A DNA stretch of 22,016 nucleotides from CAYXVU01 sp964468725. GTDB lineage: Bacteria > Acidobacteriota > Blastocatellia > UBA7656. The notes under the pieces were generated by a model, which was not told the DNA's origin, ran no database searches, and worked only from the letters and a program-made list of their open reading frames with translations. Both the position numbers and the translations under genes were made by a program. Of the stretch, positions 14,615 to 22,016 are shown piece after piece (position 1 is the first letter of the stretch; every line of letters starts with the position of its first letter). The stretch lies in NCBI GenBank assembly GCA_964468725.1, contig CAYXVU010000089.1, positions 1-22,016 on the forward strand. Direction: 5' to 3'.

Positions 14615-16372
14615 CTATTGATTCCGATTGGCCAGCAGTTCGGTCTTATCAATGTATCCCATCTCTGCGGCGCGTTCGATCAACTTGGCGGCCAGCGGCG
14701 CGGCAGCGTGCGCACCCTGCCCCCCATCTTCGACAATGACGGCGAAGGCGATCTTCGGATGCTCGAAGGGCGCAAAGCCGACAAACCACGAATCCACAAC
14801 GTCGGTAAATTTGTAGTGCTTTTTGCCATCTTCATCTATGCGGCTGACGACGCGATTGCCTTCCCGGTCATAGACCGCGACGATGCGGTCTGCGGTGCCG
14901 GTCTTACCTGCCGCATTGATGAATCGCGCGCCGCGTGCAAAGGCGCTCGCCGCCGTTCCATTTTTGACGACGCGGCGCAATAGCTCGCGCAACCGGGAAG
15001 CCGCTGCCGCAGAGATGAAGGGGGTTGGTTTGCGTTCGCCCTTGACTTCAAAAGTTGGGGGCACAAAGGCTCCGTCTTCGCTGGCCGCCGCCGATGCCAA
15101 CAACGCCATCTGCAAAACCGTCATATCGTTGTAGCCTTGCCCGATGGCTTGCAACGCGATGTCGTGTCCGCTGGCCGACGCCGTCAAATTCAACCGCGCA
15201 ATCGGCGGCGCAAAGATGAAGTTGAAATCGTTGGCGTCTCCTCTCAGCATTTGCCACAAACTGGCAGCCCGTGCGCGGTTGTCATCGGGCGAAATGACGA
15301 GGCCGAATCGTTTGGCATACTCTGCCAGCTTATCGCGTCCGAGTTTCAAACCGAGTTGAGCAAAATACTGATTGCAGGACTCGCGCACGGCGTCGTCAAG
15401 CCCGACTGTGCCATGCACTTCGCCGCCATAACAGCGGATGGGGCGTGATGCGCCAGGCGCAACGAAACCTTCTGGGCGACAGGTGAACCGTTCTTCGGTT
15501 AGCCCGCTGTCAAGGGCTGCACCCGCAACAAAGATTTTGAAGGTCGAGCCGGGGCGATAATAAAACGCTGCCCCTCCGGTAACTAGTGTGCCAAGCGCGC
15601 GGTTGACCAGAGCACTGGTCTCTTGAGCATTTTCAGCGCTCTCATTCAATCGCCGCCAAGTCGCTTCGTCATTGACGGATTGAGGGTCGAAACTCGGTGC
15701 AGTTGCCATCGCCAGCACTTCATTGTTGGGCAAAAGCAAGGCTACGATAGCGGTCGGTTTGCCAGTGCTTTTTGCCAGATTGAAGGCCTCTTGTTGCAAT
15801 CGGGCATCGAGTGAAACGGTAATGTCTGTGCCCACAGGCGTCGGTGATACCAGCCGGTTATAGGTGCTGGAGGGCTGCATCAGGTGATCGCGGTAAGCGT
15901 GTTCCATGCCCCCCGCTCCGAAGACGAAATCGGAATAACCAGTCAAATGCACCGCTGCCGCCCCCAGCGGATAGTCACGAGTAATCACACCCCTCTCCGA
16001 CTTGTACCGCACCAGCGCGTTTTCCAGCTTTTCGCTGCGGTCAAAGACCCACCCTTTGAGGGCGCTCTCCGAAAGCCGACGATTGCGCGCATCGAAACGT
16101 CCGGCTTGACGAAAGCCGTCATTCGAATCGGCAAAGAATACCCAGTAAGAGTGAAATCCGAAAACTGTCACGATCAGAACGGCGAAGAAAGCGCGCAGGC
16201 CGCGCAACCAGCGGTTGGTTGCTTGCGGGCCGAACTCTTTCGAAGTTGCGGGATCATCTCCGTTCAAGGCTTCCGGCGGATTGCGATGTCGCCAGGCTGC
16301 CCATCCGAGCAGCGACATTAGGAGAAGGCCGGTGACGGCGAGGATGATGGTGAGTGTGTAAGGTATCAGCAT
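14615..16372 (-). CDS. Class B penicillin-binding protein (transpeptidase)
   Basis: The 585-residue protein crosslinks peptidoglycan stem peptides. The active-site motifs are S276-TFK (with RPGSTFK), SCN (332-334) and KTGTA (490-494). The region 105-170 (KGWVFDRSEK ... YPLGAAAVHLTGYSDFVFGAGGMEHAYRDHL) matches the short dimerisation module of PbpA-type proteins, not the long pedestal of E. coli PBP2. There appear to be two N-terminal hydrophobic helices (about 4-27 and 61-80) separated by a basic loop (RHR, R54, R57, R60). That fits an N-out topology with the transpeptidase in the periplasm. It precedes the SEDS gene with essentially no gap, so the pair likely forms a polymerase-transpeptidase complex. 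No strong ribosome site is visible. Confidence 0.93.
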   Translation of the reverse strand: MLIPYTLTIILAVTGLLLMSLLGWAAWRHRNPPEALNGDDPATSKEFGPQATNRWLRGLRAFFAVLIVTVFGFHSYWVFFADSNDGFRQAGRFDARNRRLSESALKGWVFDRSEKLENALVRYKSERGVITRDYPLGAAAVHLTGYSDFVFGAGGMEHAYRDHLMQPSSTYNRLVSPTPVGTDITVSLDARLQQEAFNLAKSTGKPTAIVALLLPNNEVLAMATAPSFDPQSVNDEATWRRLNESAENAQETSALVNRALGTLVTGGAAFYYRPGSTFKIFVAGAALDSGLTEERFTCRPEGFVAPGASRPIRCYGGEVHGTVGLDDAVRESCNQYFAQLGLKLGRDKLAEYAKRFGLVISPDDNRARAASLWQMLRGDANDFNFIFAPPIARLNLTASASGHDIALQAIGQGYNDMTVLQMALLASAAASEDGAFVPPTFEVKGERKPTPFISAAAASRLRELLRRVVKNGTAASAFARGARFINAAGKTGTADRIVAVYDREGNRVVSRIDEDGKKHYKFTDVVDSWFVGFAPFEHPKIAFAVIVEDGGQGAHAAAPLAAKLIERAAEMGYIDKTELLANRNQ

Positions 16373-16469
16373 AGCTATCAGTGCGACCCTACAGATGCAT
16401 GCTCACATACGATGAAAGGCGCGAAGTTGATTCGTCAATTCTCGCTTTGCCGGTCGGCTTACCCCTTCG

Positions 16470-17228
16470 TTATGCGATGTCAGCAACGTGCAGCCGTATG
16501 TCCCCGACTTCGATGACGTCTCCTGCCGCGAGGTTGTGCGCCGTATTGGCGGACAATCCGCGACCATTGAGCGAGGTGCCGTTGGCGCTGCCCACATCGG
16601 TTAGGGCGACCTCACCGCTGGCTCGCAGGATGATGGAGCAATGCAGCCGCGATACGCTGGCGTCATCAATCCGCAGTACGACCCCCGCAGCGCGACCCAG
16701 ATATTGCGGCCCTTCGCCGCTCTTTAGCTTGATGGGATATACGCTGCCGCTGTCGTCGCGTAGCGTGATGGTGCAAGAAGAGCTGTCCGGTCTGGTCGCT
16801 TGCGGTTGCGCCACATCGTTTGCAAAGTGCGCTTTGATCGTCGTCGCTTGCACAAAGAGATCCGCTGCAAGTTTGACTTCGACCGCGCCGCGAAGCTCAT
16901 ATCGCCGGTTGTTGATATATTCGTAAAGGCTGGCGGTGAGTTCTTCAGCTACGGCCTTCAAATAATCGGCGCTGAGCGAGGTTGATTCTTCATAGGTGAG
17001 CTGCACTTCGAAGCGATGCGGAGCGACTCGCTGAGTGCCGTGTTGATCGTCACGGAGATTGGCGTCAACTGTACGTTCAAGGCGGGAGGTGATCTCACCA
17101 ATCTTTCGCTGACTGAGCGTTGGTTGATTTGCGCCCGCGCCTTGATCGCCTTTTGCGCCTAATCGTTCGAGAACGCGACGCGCAAATTTCTCCGTCTTAT
17201 CCAGCAGGCTATCGTCTGAGTCGGCCAT
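16470..17228 (-). CDS. FhaA-like protein: DUF3662 domain plus FHA domain
   Basis: From the ATG at 17228 this is a 252-residue cytoplasmic protein without membrane segments. The N-terminal part (about 1-130: DKTEKFARRVLERLG ... AVEVKLAADLFVQATTIKAHF) resembles the DUF3662 module of mycobacterial FhaA. The C-terminal forkhead-associated domain (about 165-245) has LGR, SRLHCSI and DVGSANGTSLNGRGL, the residues that bind phosphothreonine peptides. In Actinobacteria, FhaA and FhaB link Ser/Thr kinases to peptidoglycan synthesis and sit beside rodA and pbpA. The PBP gene starts 97 nt downstream on the same strand. An upstream GTG/ATG region (to 17252) is in frame, but the extended -10 box at 17238-17243 lies inside it, which favours the shorter form. 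Confidence 0.88.
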   Translation of the reverse strand: MADSDDSLLDKTEKFARRVLERLGAKGDQGAGANQPTLSQRKIGEITSRLERTVDANLRDDQHGTQRVAPHRFEVQLTYEESTSLSADYLKAVAEELTASLYEYINNRRYELRGAVEVKLAADLFVQATTIKAHFANDVAQPQATRPDSSSCTITLRDDSGSVYPIKLKSGEGPQYLGRAAGVVLRIDDASVSRLHCSIILRASGEVALTDVGSANGTSLNGRGLSANTAHNLAAGDVIEVGDIRLHVADIA

Positions 17229-17237
17229 CGCGCCGAG

Positions 17238-17247
17238 AGTATAACAC
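17238..17247 (-). promoter_or_regulatory. Extended -10 promoter close to the FHA start codon
   Basis: On the minus strand tgTtatact reads as TGT followed by TATACT, an extended -10 box, and its 3' end is only 9 nt before the ATG at 17228. A start 6-8 nt below the box would give a transcript with almost no leader. No Shine-Dalgarno sequence precedes the ATG and no good -35 box is visible. Confidence 0.4.
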
Positions 17248-17334
17248 GCCATCGCTTAACGAATGAATGGCGAGAGGCGGTGACTGCTTGCTTAGATGAA
17301 AAGGATCGGTAGCGCGGTGTGCGAGAGGGCGGGC

Positions 17335-18270
17335 TTACGAAGAGAGCGCGACAAGGTGGGTGCGGACGGTTTCGCCGAGCGTCTGTAGGTTGTAGCCGCC
17401 TTCAAGCAGCGAGACCACCCGCCCGTGAGCGTGACGGTCAGCCATCTCCAACACCTCTTTGGTCATCTCGGCAAAATCGCTGTCCTCAAGTAGCAAGCCG
17501 CCTAACGGGTCATCACGACGAGAATCGAAGCCCGCCGAAATGACGATCAAGTCGGGAGGGAATTCTCTCTCGATGAACCGGAGCGCATCGCGGAAGGCTT
17601 CGCGTTGGCTGCGCGCCGCCGTGTGTTCAGGCAGCGGGATATTGAGGGTTGTGCCTTCCCCTTTGCCAATGCCGGTTTCGCTGGTCGCGCCGGTTCCCGG
17701 ATAGAAAGGGTATTGATGCATCGAGAAGAAGAAGACGCTGGCATCATCATAAAACACATCCTGCGTGCCGTTGCCATGATGTACATCCCAATCAATGATG
17801 AGTACGCGTTCGGCTCCATACTTCGCTTGCGCATAGCGCGCACCCACCGCTACGTTGTTGAAGAGACAGAAGCCCATCGAACGCAGCGGAGTGGCGTGAT
17901 GGCCGGGCGGGCGCACATAAGCGAACGCATTGCTTGCTGCGCCCGTAAAGACCGCATCAACTGCCGTCATCGCTGCACCCGCTGCCAACTGCGCAACTGC
18001 GAAGGAGTTTTGGCAAATCACCGTATCGAGATCAACAAAGGGCACCCCGCGTTGACATAAATCGCGCAGGTGCTCGATCAACTCAGGGCTATGACAGCGC
18101 GCCAAGTCTTTATCCCCTGCCGCTTGCGGGGACAGATGAACGAGCCGATGCCACAACACCAGATCGGCTTCGAGCGCGTCGCTAATGGCTTGCAAGCGAC
18201 GCGCGTTTTCCGGGTGGCGTCCGGTTTCGTGTTGCAAGTAGGCTGGGTCATGAATCAGGGCCGTGGTCAT
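17335..18270 (-). CDS. Histone-deacetylase-family amidohydrolase (AcuC/class II-like)
   Basis: This zinc-dependent deacetylase-like protein has 311 residues from the ATG at 18270; a GTG two codons earlier is the alternative. In the 313-residue numbering, RPPGHHA carries the H126-H127 dyad, D164 and H166 in DWDVHHGNGTQ and D251 in ISAGFDSRRDDP are the zinc ligands, and Y295 in LEGGYN is the catalytic tyrosine. Bacterial relatives deacetylate acetyl-lysine, acetylpolyamines or other N-acyl substrates; the substrate here cannot be told. TATGAT at 18287-18282 on the minus strand lies 11 nt before the ATG and no ribosome site is present, so a near-leaderless transcript is possible. It ends 107 nt before the FHA gene. 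It is complete in length and all catalytic residues are intact. Confidence 0.93.
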   Translation of the reverse strand: MTTALIHDPAYLQHETGRHPENARRLQAISDALEADLVLWHRLVHLSPQAAGDKDLARCHSPELIEHLRDLCQRGVPFVDLDTVICQNSFAVAQLAAGAAMTAVDAVFTGAASNAFAYVRPPGHHATPLRSMGFCLFNNVAVGARYAQAKYGAERVLIIDWDVHHGNGTQDVFYDDASVFFFSMHQYPFYPGTGATSETGIGKGEGTTLNIPLPEHTAARSQREAFRDALRFIEREFPPDLIVISAGFDSRRDDPLGGLLLEDSDFAEMTKEVLEMADRHAHGRVVSLLEGGYNLQTLGETVRTHLVALSS

Positions 18271-18377
18271 AGGCACACTCTATCATACTGATTGCGCCGC
18301 CGTCGTGAGTCGGGTACTCAGCGACCGAGTAGGGTTACCTTCCGCTCGTCCCCATCAATAGAGGATCATCTCCATCG

Positions 18378-19202
18378 CTAAACGCCAGCCATATCCCATT
18401 TGCGGCGGATTTCAAGGATGAGCGCCGCAACCTTTTGTGTGACTTTGGCGAAATACTCGTCGGCTTTGGCTTGATCGAATTTCACATACCCTTGCCCGGC
18501 TTTGTACAGGCCGATGGACGAGGGCGAGGGGTAGGCCGAGTAAGTTCCAGCCGCCGGATTGGCGGTCGCCAGTTCATCCGAATAGCGCTCTTTATGAACC
18601 AGCTTCGGGTCAATCGCTTGAATGAAAGCGTTCTCGTTCCAACCGGCGTGTCCGCCATCTTCACCGAAAACGGCGAGCGTCACATCTGAAGCATAGCTCC
18701 ACCAGTTGATGACCAAGGTGCGGATGCGTTTCTCTTGTCCGACTTCGGTTGCGAGTTGGCTGAGAATCGCCGTTTGCGGGCCGCCGTGCCCATTGATAAT
18801 GATGATGTTTTTGAAACCGTTTTTCGCCAATCCCGCCAGTACATCGCGCACATAGGCTCGATAAGCGCTTTCGGAGATCGAAAATGCGCCGGGATAGGCG
18901 TCCATACTGCCGGTGACGCCGTAAGGGATGACCGGCGCGATCAGGGCGTTGACATCGCGGGCGATCTTTCGGGCGATGGCAACCGGGGCGGTAATGTCTG
19001 CGCCATTATTGACGACGCCATGGGGTTCAAGTGTTCCGGTTGGCAATAAGACCGTATTGACCTTCGTCGGCACAATCTCTTTGAACTCCATCCAGTTGAT
19101 GTCGCTCATTTCGCGGGTTGAAGCGATGTCTTGTGCCATACCGTTGATCGCAAGCAAGATGAATAAACAGACCATCAGAGAGCAGCGTCGCACGCAGAGC
19201 AT
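18378..19202 (-). CDS. Secreted creatininase-family protein
   Basis: The 274-residue protein has a signal peptide (about 1-23, ending in NGMAQ), which sets it apart from the cytoplasmic creatininases. The creatininase/FAPy-deformylase/MftE fold is indicated by LLPTGTLEPHG (E59, H61), NGADI (D69), IINGHGG (H139) and GGHAGWNEN (H185, E190). E59, H61, D69 and H139 are the likely metal ligands. The usual HAGExE motif reads HAGWNE, so one glutamate is replaced by tryptophan. Family enzymes hydrolyse amide bonds in cyclic or linear substrates, or in peptides; creatinine itself is only one case. The start has GGAGGA 9 nt upstream. It lies 78 nt downstream of the TPR lipoprotein gene, on the same strand, and may share its transcript. 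Confidence 0.9.
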   Translation of the reverse strand: MLCVRRCSLMVCLFILLAINGMAQDIASTREMSDINWMEFKEIVPTKVNTVLLPTGTLEPHGVVNNGADITAPVAIARKIARDVNALIAPVIPYGVTGSMDAYPGAFSISESAYRAYVRDVLAGLAKNGFKNIIIINGHGGPQTAILSQLATEVGQEKRIRTLVINWWSYASDVTLAVFGEDGGHAGWNENAFIQAIDPKLVHKERYSDELATANPAAGTYSAYPSPSSIGLYKAGQGYVKFDQAKADEYFAKVTQKVAALILEIRRKWDMAGV

Positions 19203-19280
19203 AATGGAATCCTCCAGTCGTAAGTTGGCAATCAGAGAAAAATCAACCGCAAGGCAGTACCCACAGGCTTATGGCGTGTC

Positions 19281-20210
19281 TTATTGCGTTGGCCCTTGAG
19301 ACACGGGGCGCTCCTGAACTTTGCTGCGCGCCTGTGCGGCTTCGCGTTTTTGCTCTTCCCAATCGGCAATCTTTTTGGCGATATACGATTGTTCGCTCGG
19401 AGCCGATACGGTGCGCAAGGTCTTGATCGCATCATCGAACTCGTACAGTCCGGCAAAGCAATCGGCGATTCCGTACATCGCCAATTGCACGGTCTTCGCA
19501 TCGCCCGTTTGTGCAGCGATCTTCTGATAGATCGGCAACGCCTGTTGATACTGTCGGCGGGCGTGATGATAGATGGCTGCTTCGCGCAGATAGGCAAGTT
19601 CGGTCAAATCATCGTAGTCGGCTTTCTCGATGACTTTTTCGTATTCCGTGAGCGCCTGATTGAAGTCGCGTTGCTCCATGTAGAGGTCGGCGATTCGCAG
19701 ACGAATGCGGCGACGCTCATGATCTTCGTGCGGGTGCAAGAGTTCATATTCAGCAATCGCTTCATAGGAACGACCCAGTTCGGCAAGCGATTCGGCCAAC
19801 CGCTCGCGTACCAAGGGCGCATCGGCGTGCGCTCCATCCTGATTGAGAAATTCCAGATAATGAGCGCGCGCCGAGTCGTACCGCTTGAGGTTCAAAAGAT
19901 AGATATTCGCCAATCGCAAGCGCGCGTTGAGTGACTCTTCGCCCGCAGGTTCGGCAGCCAGAAAATGTTCATACTCATCTGCCGCAACCTGATACTCTTT
20001 CGCATCCCATGCGCGGGCGGCGCGTTGCAGCGACTCCTGCTTGCTGTGACTGCAAGCGGCGTTGAGGATGAAGAGCGCCATCGCCAACGCCAGACTACAA
20101 ATTTGCGCCGCCGATGACAGTAGAGATAATTGGACTTTCTGAATCGGCAACTGACTGATCCACCTCTTCATCGGCGGGGTGGTTTTACTCTTCGCCTTCA
20201 TCGGTTGCAT
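19281..20210 (-). CDS. Tetratricopeptide-repeat lipoprotein
   Basis: This 309-residue protein (from the ATG at 20210; other in-frame ATGs at 20201 and 20171) has a long N-terminal hydrophobic segment ending in the lipobox LNAAC, so it is probably a lipoprotein. The rest is helical with about five to six TPR-like repeats, for example AWDAKEYQVAADEYEHFL, RYDSARAHYLEFL, DFNQALTEYEKVI and QYQQALPIYQKIA, spaced roughly 35-40 residues apart. The C-terminal tail is charged. TPR lipoproteins serve as scaffolds, and this one recalls YfiO/BamD- or YbgF-like proteins without clear identity. If it starts at 20210 it overlaps the gyrA end by 26 nt, which implies coupled expression with gyrase. Confidence 0.85.
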   Translation of the reverse strand: MQPMKAKSKTTPPMKRWISQLPIQKVQLSLLSSAAQICSLALAMALFILNAACSHSKQESLQRAARAWDAKEYQVAADEYEHFLAAEPAGEESLNARLRLANIYLLNLKRYDSARAHYLEFLNQDGAHADAPLVRERLAESLAELGRSYEAIAEYELLHPHEDHERRRIRLRIADLYMEQRDFNQALTEYEKVIEKADYDDLTELAYLREAAIYHHARRQYQQALPIYQKIAAQTGDAKTVQLAMYGIADCFAGLYEFDDAIKTLRTVSAPSEQSYIAKKIADWEEQKREAAQARSKVQERPVSQGPTQ

Positions 20211-22016
20211 CCTGCTGTCGTTCGATCAAAGAAGCGGAAGAGACGATGTCGCCGTCCGACGTATCAATCAACTTCACCCCCTGTGTTGAACGCCCGGACT
20301 CGCGTATGCCTTTGGCTTCGACGCGAATCATCTTGCCCTGATTGGTGATAATCAGAACTTGACTCTCGTCATTGACCGGCAAGACGGCAACCACTTTGCC
20401 ATTGCGGTCGGAGGTCTTCATGTTGATGACCCCTTTACCGGCGCGCGATTGCAAGCGGTAGGCTTCCAGCGCCGTGCGTTTGCCGAAGCCGTTTTCCGAG
20501 ATCGAAAGCATTTCTTCGTCGCCGGTCACGGCGGCCACGCTGATGACATAGTCGCCGTCATCGAGTTTGATGCCGTTGACGCCATAAGCCGGTCTGCCCA
20601 TCGAGCGCACGTCAGACTCTTCAAAGCAGATCGCCATGCCTTCGTGAGTGGCAAGGAAAATCTTCTTGGTGCCATCGGTGAGTTCGGCGGCGATCAATTC
20701 GTCGTTGGCATCCACCCCCATGGCGATGATGCCGTTGGCGCGAATGTTGGCAAATTCGGAGAGTTCGGTCTTCTTGATCGTGCCGTTGCGGGTGATGAAG
20801 ACAACATATTTGCCTTCGACAAATTCGCGCACCGGAACGATGCCTGCGACCTTTTCGCCCTTTTGCAAATTGACCAGATTGACGATGGCTTTACCGCGCG
20901 CTGCCGCCCCAGCATCGGGAATTTCATGGACTTTCAGTTTGTAGACCTGTCCGTTGTTGGTAAAGATCATAATGTAACTGTGCGTCGAAGCGACGAACAG
21001 ATGATCCACGACATCTTCGGTTTTAAGCGAAGCGCCGCGCCGCCCCGTGCCGCCCCGCCGTTGCGCGCGATAGATCGAAACCGGCGTGCGCTTGATGTAG
21101 CCGGAATGCGTGACTGTGATGGCAACGTCTTCGTCTGCGATCAGGTCTTCGAGCGAAAGCTCCGCACCGGCTTCGATGATTTCGGTACGCCGTTTCTCGC
21201 CGTAAGCGTGTTGCACTTCGCGCAACTCTTTGACGATGACGTTGCGCAATACCGATTCGTTATTGAGAATCTCCTGAAGTTCTGCGATGCGTTGAATGAT
21301 CTCTTTGTATTCGTCAATCAACTTTTGGCGTTCCAGCCCGGTCAATTTCTGCAATTGCATTTCGAGGATGGCGCGGGCTTGTATCTCGGTGAATTTGAAG
21401 CGTGACATCAGAGCTTCGCGGGCTTCCGGCGTACTCTTCGACTTACGAATCAGGCTGATGACGGCATCGAGGTTGTCGAGAGCTTTCTTTAATCCTTCGA
21501 GGATGTGGGCGCGGGCTTCGGCTTTTCTTAACTCATAGCGAGTGCGACGGATCACCACGTCGCGGCGATGTTCGATAAAGATATTGAGCGTTTCGATGAG
21601 GGGCAACTCTTTGGGTTGCCCGTTGACGATGGCCAGATTGATGACCCCGAAGCTCTGTTGCATGGCCGTTAGCTTATAGAGGTTATTGAGCACGATGTCG
21701 GGGATGGCATCGCGTTTGAGTTCGATCATAATCCGCATGCCTTCACGGTCGGACTCGTCGCGTAAATCCGAAATGCCTTCTAGTCGCTTCTCGTTAATCA
21801 ATTCGGCGATGCGTTCGATGAGCTTGGCTTTGTTGACTTGAAAGGGAATCTCGGTGACGGCAATGGCCATGCGTTCGCCGGATTTGCCGACTCGATCAAT
21901 GGCGGCGCGGGCGCGCATCACGATGGAGCCGCGCCCTTTTTCATAGGCATGCAGAATGCCCTCACGACCGTAGATGAAACCGCCGGTGGGAAAGTCCGGG
22001 CCGGGCAGCATCTGCA
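20185..22016 (-). CDS. gyrA: DNA gyrase subunit A, C-terminal part (cut at window edge)
   Basis: About 610 residues are visible; the N-terminal part with the catalytic tyrosine is beyond the right edge. Gyrase introduces negative supercoils with GyrB as an A2B2 complex. The visible sequence begins with LPGPDFPTGGFIYGREG of the breakage-reunion domain, followed by the coiled-coil region (for example RAILEMQLQKLTGLERQKL). The C-terminal beta-pinwheel has the GyrA box QRRGGTGRRG, which marks gyrase rather than topoisomerase IV. The consensus usually has K where T stands here. Repeated pinwheel blades follow, such as YIMIFTNNGQVYKLKVHEIP and VVAVLPVNDESQVLIITNQG. The tail ends in the acidic DATDEGEE. 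The downstream TPR lipoprotein gene starts inside its last codons. Confidence 0.96.
   Translation of the reverse strand, partial: QMLPGPDFPTGGFIYGREGILHAYEKGRGSIVMRARAAIDRVGKSGERMAIAVTEIPFQVNKAKLIERIAELINEKRLEGISDLRDESDREGMRIMIELKRDAIPDIVLNNLYKLTAMQQSFGVINLAIVNGQPKELPLIETLNIFIEHRRDVVIRRTRYELRKAEARAHILEGLKKALDNLDAVISLIRKSKSTPEAREALMSRFKFTEIQARAILEMQLQKLTGLERQKLIDEYKEIIQRIAELQEILNNESVLRNVIVKELREVQHAYGEKRRTEIIEAGAELSLEDLIADEDVAITVTHSGYIKRTPVSIYRAQRRGGTGRRGASLKTEDVVDHLFVASTHSYIMIFTNNGQVYKLKVHEIPDAGAAARGKAIVNLVNLQKGEKVAGIVPVREFVEGKYVVFITRNGTIKKTELSEFANIRANGIIAMGVDANDELIAAELTDGTKKIFLATHEGMAICFEESDVRSMGRPAYGVNGIKLDDGDYVISVAAVTGDEEMLSISENGFGKRTALEAYRLQSRAGKGVINMKTSDRNGKVVAVLPVNDESQVLIITNQGKMIRVEAKGIRESGRSTQGVKLIDTSDGDIVSSASLIERQQDATDEGEE

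Noticed and set aside
20359..21405. 348-codon open frame antisense to gyrA
   Set aside because: It is a shadow of gyrA in a GC-rich codon context; the gyrA protein is strongly conserved on the other strand.

Overview
The window reads as a chromosomal segment of a moderately GC-rich, didermic, heterotrophic bacterium. My best guess is Acidobacteriota, close to the Blastocatellia. This rests on gene style, not a database search: a giant two-component propeller sensor kinase, a secreted VWFA-type protein, a HipA-like kinase paired with a DUF3037 protein, a secreted creatininase-family protein, and many lipoproteins and signal peptides. I see no phage genes, transposase, CRISPR array, tRNA or rRNA. 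The right end is cut inside gyrA.

Layout. 1-489: non-coding, with a NarL-like palindrome and a long nested inverted repeat. 490-4156 (minus): a split two-component pair, a propeller sensor kinase overlapping the start of its NarL/FixJ regulator. 4406-4690 (minus): a small GYD-domain protein. 4857-5318 and 5479-6924 (plus): a cyclophilin and a secreted M48 metalloprotease, closed by a bidirectional terminator shared with the converging 7036-8133 (minus) di-heme peroxidase lipoprotein. 8134-8481: a repeat-rich spacer. 8482-10134 (minus): the carboxyltransferase subunit of an acyl-CoA carboxylase. 10337-11543 (plus): the overlapping HipA-like kinase and DUF3037 pair. 11665-12585 (plus): a secreted VWFA protein. 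12586-12966: a spacer with a strong leftward terminator.

The right part is a leftward series: gyrA (partial), TPR lipoprotein, secreted creatininase-like protein, histone-deacetylase-like amidohydrolase, then FHA protein, class B PBP and SEDS glycosyltransferase. The last three form a coherent unit. A DUF3662-FHA phosphopeptide-binding protein sits ahead of a transpeptidase/polymerase pair whose domain details recall the actinobacterial fhaA-rodA-pbpA cluster, but without kinase or phosphatase genes in this window.

Most promising items: the FHA-PBP-SEDS mini-cluster and its unusual membrane topology, the HipA-like/DUF3037 pair, the nested inverted repeat at 248-311, the two-site NarL-like operator at 85-119, and the long 3' region after the SEDS gene. 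Nothing here is a certain new system. Most genes belong to known families.
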